Source: Variovorax sp. N23 (GTDB lineage Bacteria > Pseudomonadota > Gammaproteobacteria > Burkholderiales > Burkholderiaceae_C). From it: 64,000 nucleotides of DNA. Every line of letters begins with the position of its first letter. The first letter of the stretch is position 1. Under the pieces are notes generated by a model. The model ran no database searches and was not told the origin of the DNA. It saw only the letters and a program-made list of their open reading frames with translations. Below, piece by piece: positions 63,177 to 64,000 of the stretch. Position numbers and translations under genes: made by a program. The DNA lies in contig NZ_JAOOPY010000018.1 in NCBI RefSeq assembly GCF_025486315.1, forward strand, positions 1-64,000, given 5' to 3'.

Positions 63177-63998
63177 ATGACCACACGCTCCGTTTTCTTC
63201 GTCTCCGACGGCACCGGAATCACCGCCGAAACCTTCGGCAACGCCGTGCTGGCGCAGTTCGAGATCAAGCCGCGCCACATCCGGCTGCCCTTCACCGACA
63301 CGGTGGACAAGGCCCACCAGGCGGTCCGGCAGATCAACCACACGGCCGAGATCGAGGGGCGGCGTCCCATCGTCTTCACCACCCTGGCCAACATGGACGT
63401 GCTGGAGGTGATCGAGACCGGCTGCAAAGGCATGCTGCTCGATATGTTCGGCACCTTCGTGCGGCCGCTCGAGATCGAGCTGGCGATGAAGTCGAACCAC
63501 CGCATCGGCCGTTTCAGCGATGTCAGCAAGAGCAAGCAATACAACGACCGGATCGCGGCAATCGACTTCAGCCTGCAGCATGACGACGGCCAGAGCAACC
63601 GCGACCTGCAGGGCGCCGATGTGATCCTGGTGGGCGTCAGCCGCAGCGGCAAGACGCCGACGTCGCTGTATCTGGCGATGCAGCATGGACTGAAGGCGGC
63701 GAATTACCCGCTGATTCCGGAAGACTTCGAGCGCCTCCAGCTGCCGCCCGCGTTGCTGCCCCATCGCAAGAAGATCTTCGGCCTGACCATCCTGCCGGAG
63801 CGTCTGAGCGAAATCCGCAACGAACGTCGCCCCAATTCGCGCTATGCCAGTCTCGAGAACTGCCGCCACGAGGTGAGCCAGGCCGAGGCGATGATGCGCC
63901 GCGCCGGCATTCGCTGGCTCAGCACCACGACCAAATCGATCGAAGAAATCGCCACGACCATCCTGCAGGAGCTGCAGCCGCAGCGGCTGACCTACTGA
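63177..63998 (+). CDS. ppsR: PEP synthase regulatory protein PpsR (bifunctional kinase/pyrophosphorylase)
   Basis: This 273-residue DUF299-family enzyme inactivates PpsA by ADP-dependent threonine phosphorylation and reactivates it by Pi-dependent removal. The P-loop is GVSRSGKT (153-160), and [22 protein letters not shown] opens the protein. Its place head to head with ppsA is the usual one. The start at 63177 gives the usual N-terminus; the gene ends 3 bp before the window end. Confidence 0.95.
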   Translation: MTTRSVFFVSDGTGITAETFGNAVLAQFEIKPRHIRLPFTDTVDKAHQAVRQINHTAEIEGRRPIVFTTLANMDVLEVIETGCKGMLLDMFGTFVRPLEIELAMKSNHRIGRFSDVSKSKQYNDRIAAIDFSLQHDDGQSNRDLQGADVILVGVSRSGKTPTSLYLAMQHGLKAANYPLIPEDFERLQLPPALLPHRKKIFGLTILPERLSEIRNERRPNSRYASLENCRHEVSQAEAMMRRAGIRWLSTTTKSIEEIATTILQELQPQRLTY

Positions 63999-64000
63999 CA

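Overview
The window is high-GC DNA of a betaproteobacterium, most probably Burkholderiales, family Comamonadaceae, and Variovorax-like. The evidence is gene order and family content: rpsF-priB-rpsR-rplI, alaA-hom-thrC-mobB-moeA-moaD, ppsA divergent from ppsR, Bug-type tricarboxylate receptors, and several LivGHMF/FadD-type uptake operons. Species assignment is inference. No rRNA, tRNA, CRISPR array, transposase or prophage gene was seen.

Layout. 0-11.2 kb: a catabolic island with a ThDP enzyme, a TetR regulator, an NMT1/THI5-type ABC importer, an enolase-superfamily enzyme, a Bug receptor, a Gfo/Idh/MocA oxidoreductase, a DUF993 protein and a TIM-barrel isomerase. Two copies of a 20-bp palindrome tie the two operons into one predicted regulon. 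11.2-19.2 kb: a paired stem-loop repeat, a YcaQ-like glycosylase, an FMN riboswitch with ribH2, a YdjM-like hydrolase, TauE, MFS/AraC and SulP genes. 19.3-26.1 kb: a LysR-linked liv-type ABC operon with an amidohydrolase. 26.1-30.7 kb: arfB and, divergent from it, a tightly coupled four-gene operon (DUF3348, DUF802/MotA-like, MotB/OmpA-like, DUF2894) that looks like an uncharacterised ion-driven membrane motor. 30.7-40.5 kb: a thiolase/crotonase/TetR operon divergent from a second liv operon with an acyl-CoA ligase. 40.5-52.5 kb: clpB under a sigma-32 promoter, a Bug receptor, molybdopterin genes and threonine biosynthesis. 52.5-64 kb: housekeeping genes (Mth938-like, PrxQ, PIN-PhoH, dnaB, the S6-PriB-S18-L9 operon, ppsA/ppsR).

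Three things stand out. (1) The 26.6-30.7 kb motor operon has the MotA/MotB architecture of Zorya ZorAB and flagellar stators, but carries two unknown-function partners instead of known effectors. (2) Two intergenic elements, each exactly 236 nt, consist of two divergent stem-loops. The loop motif is conserved, while the 23-25 bp stems differ in sequence between copies yet stay paired. (3) A different 81-nt structured repeat is inserted in frame in both moaE and thrC, adding the same 27-residue segment to two unrelated enzymes. Its hairpin covaries between the copies.

Most other genes are ordinary uptake and catabolic functions typical of a metabolically versatile soil or plant-associated betaproteobacterium. 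Starts were chosen by family length, overlap with the upstream gene and visible ribosome-binding sites; start positions therefore carry more uncertainty than gene identities.
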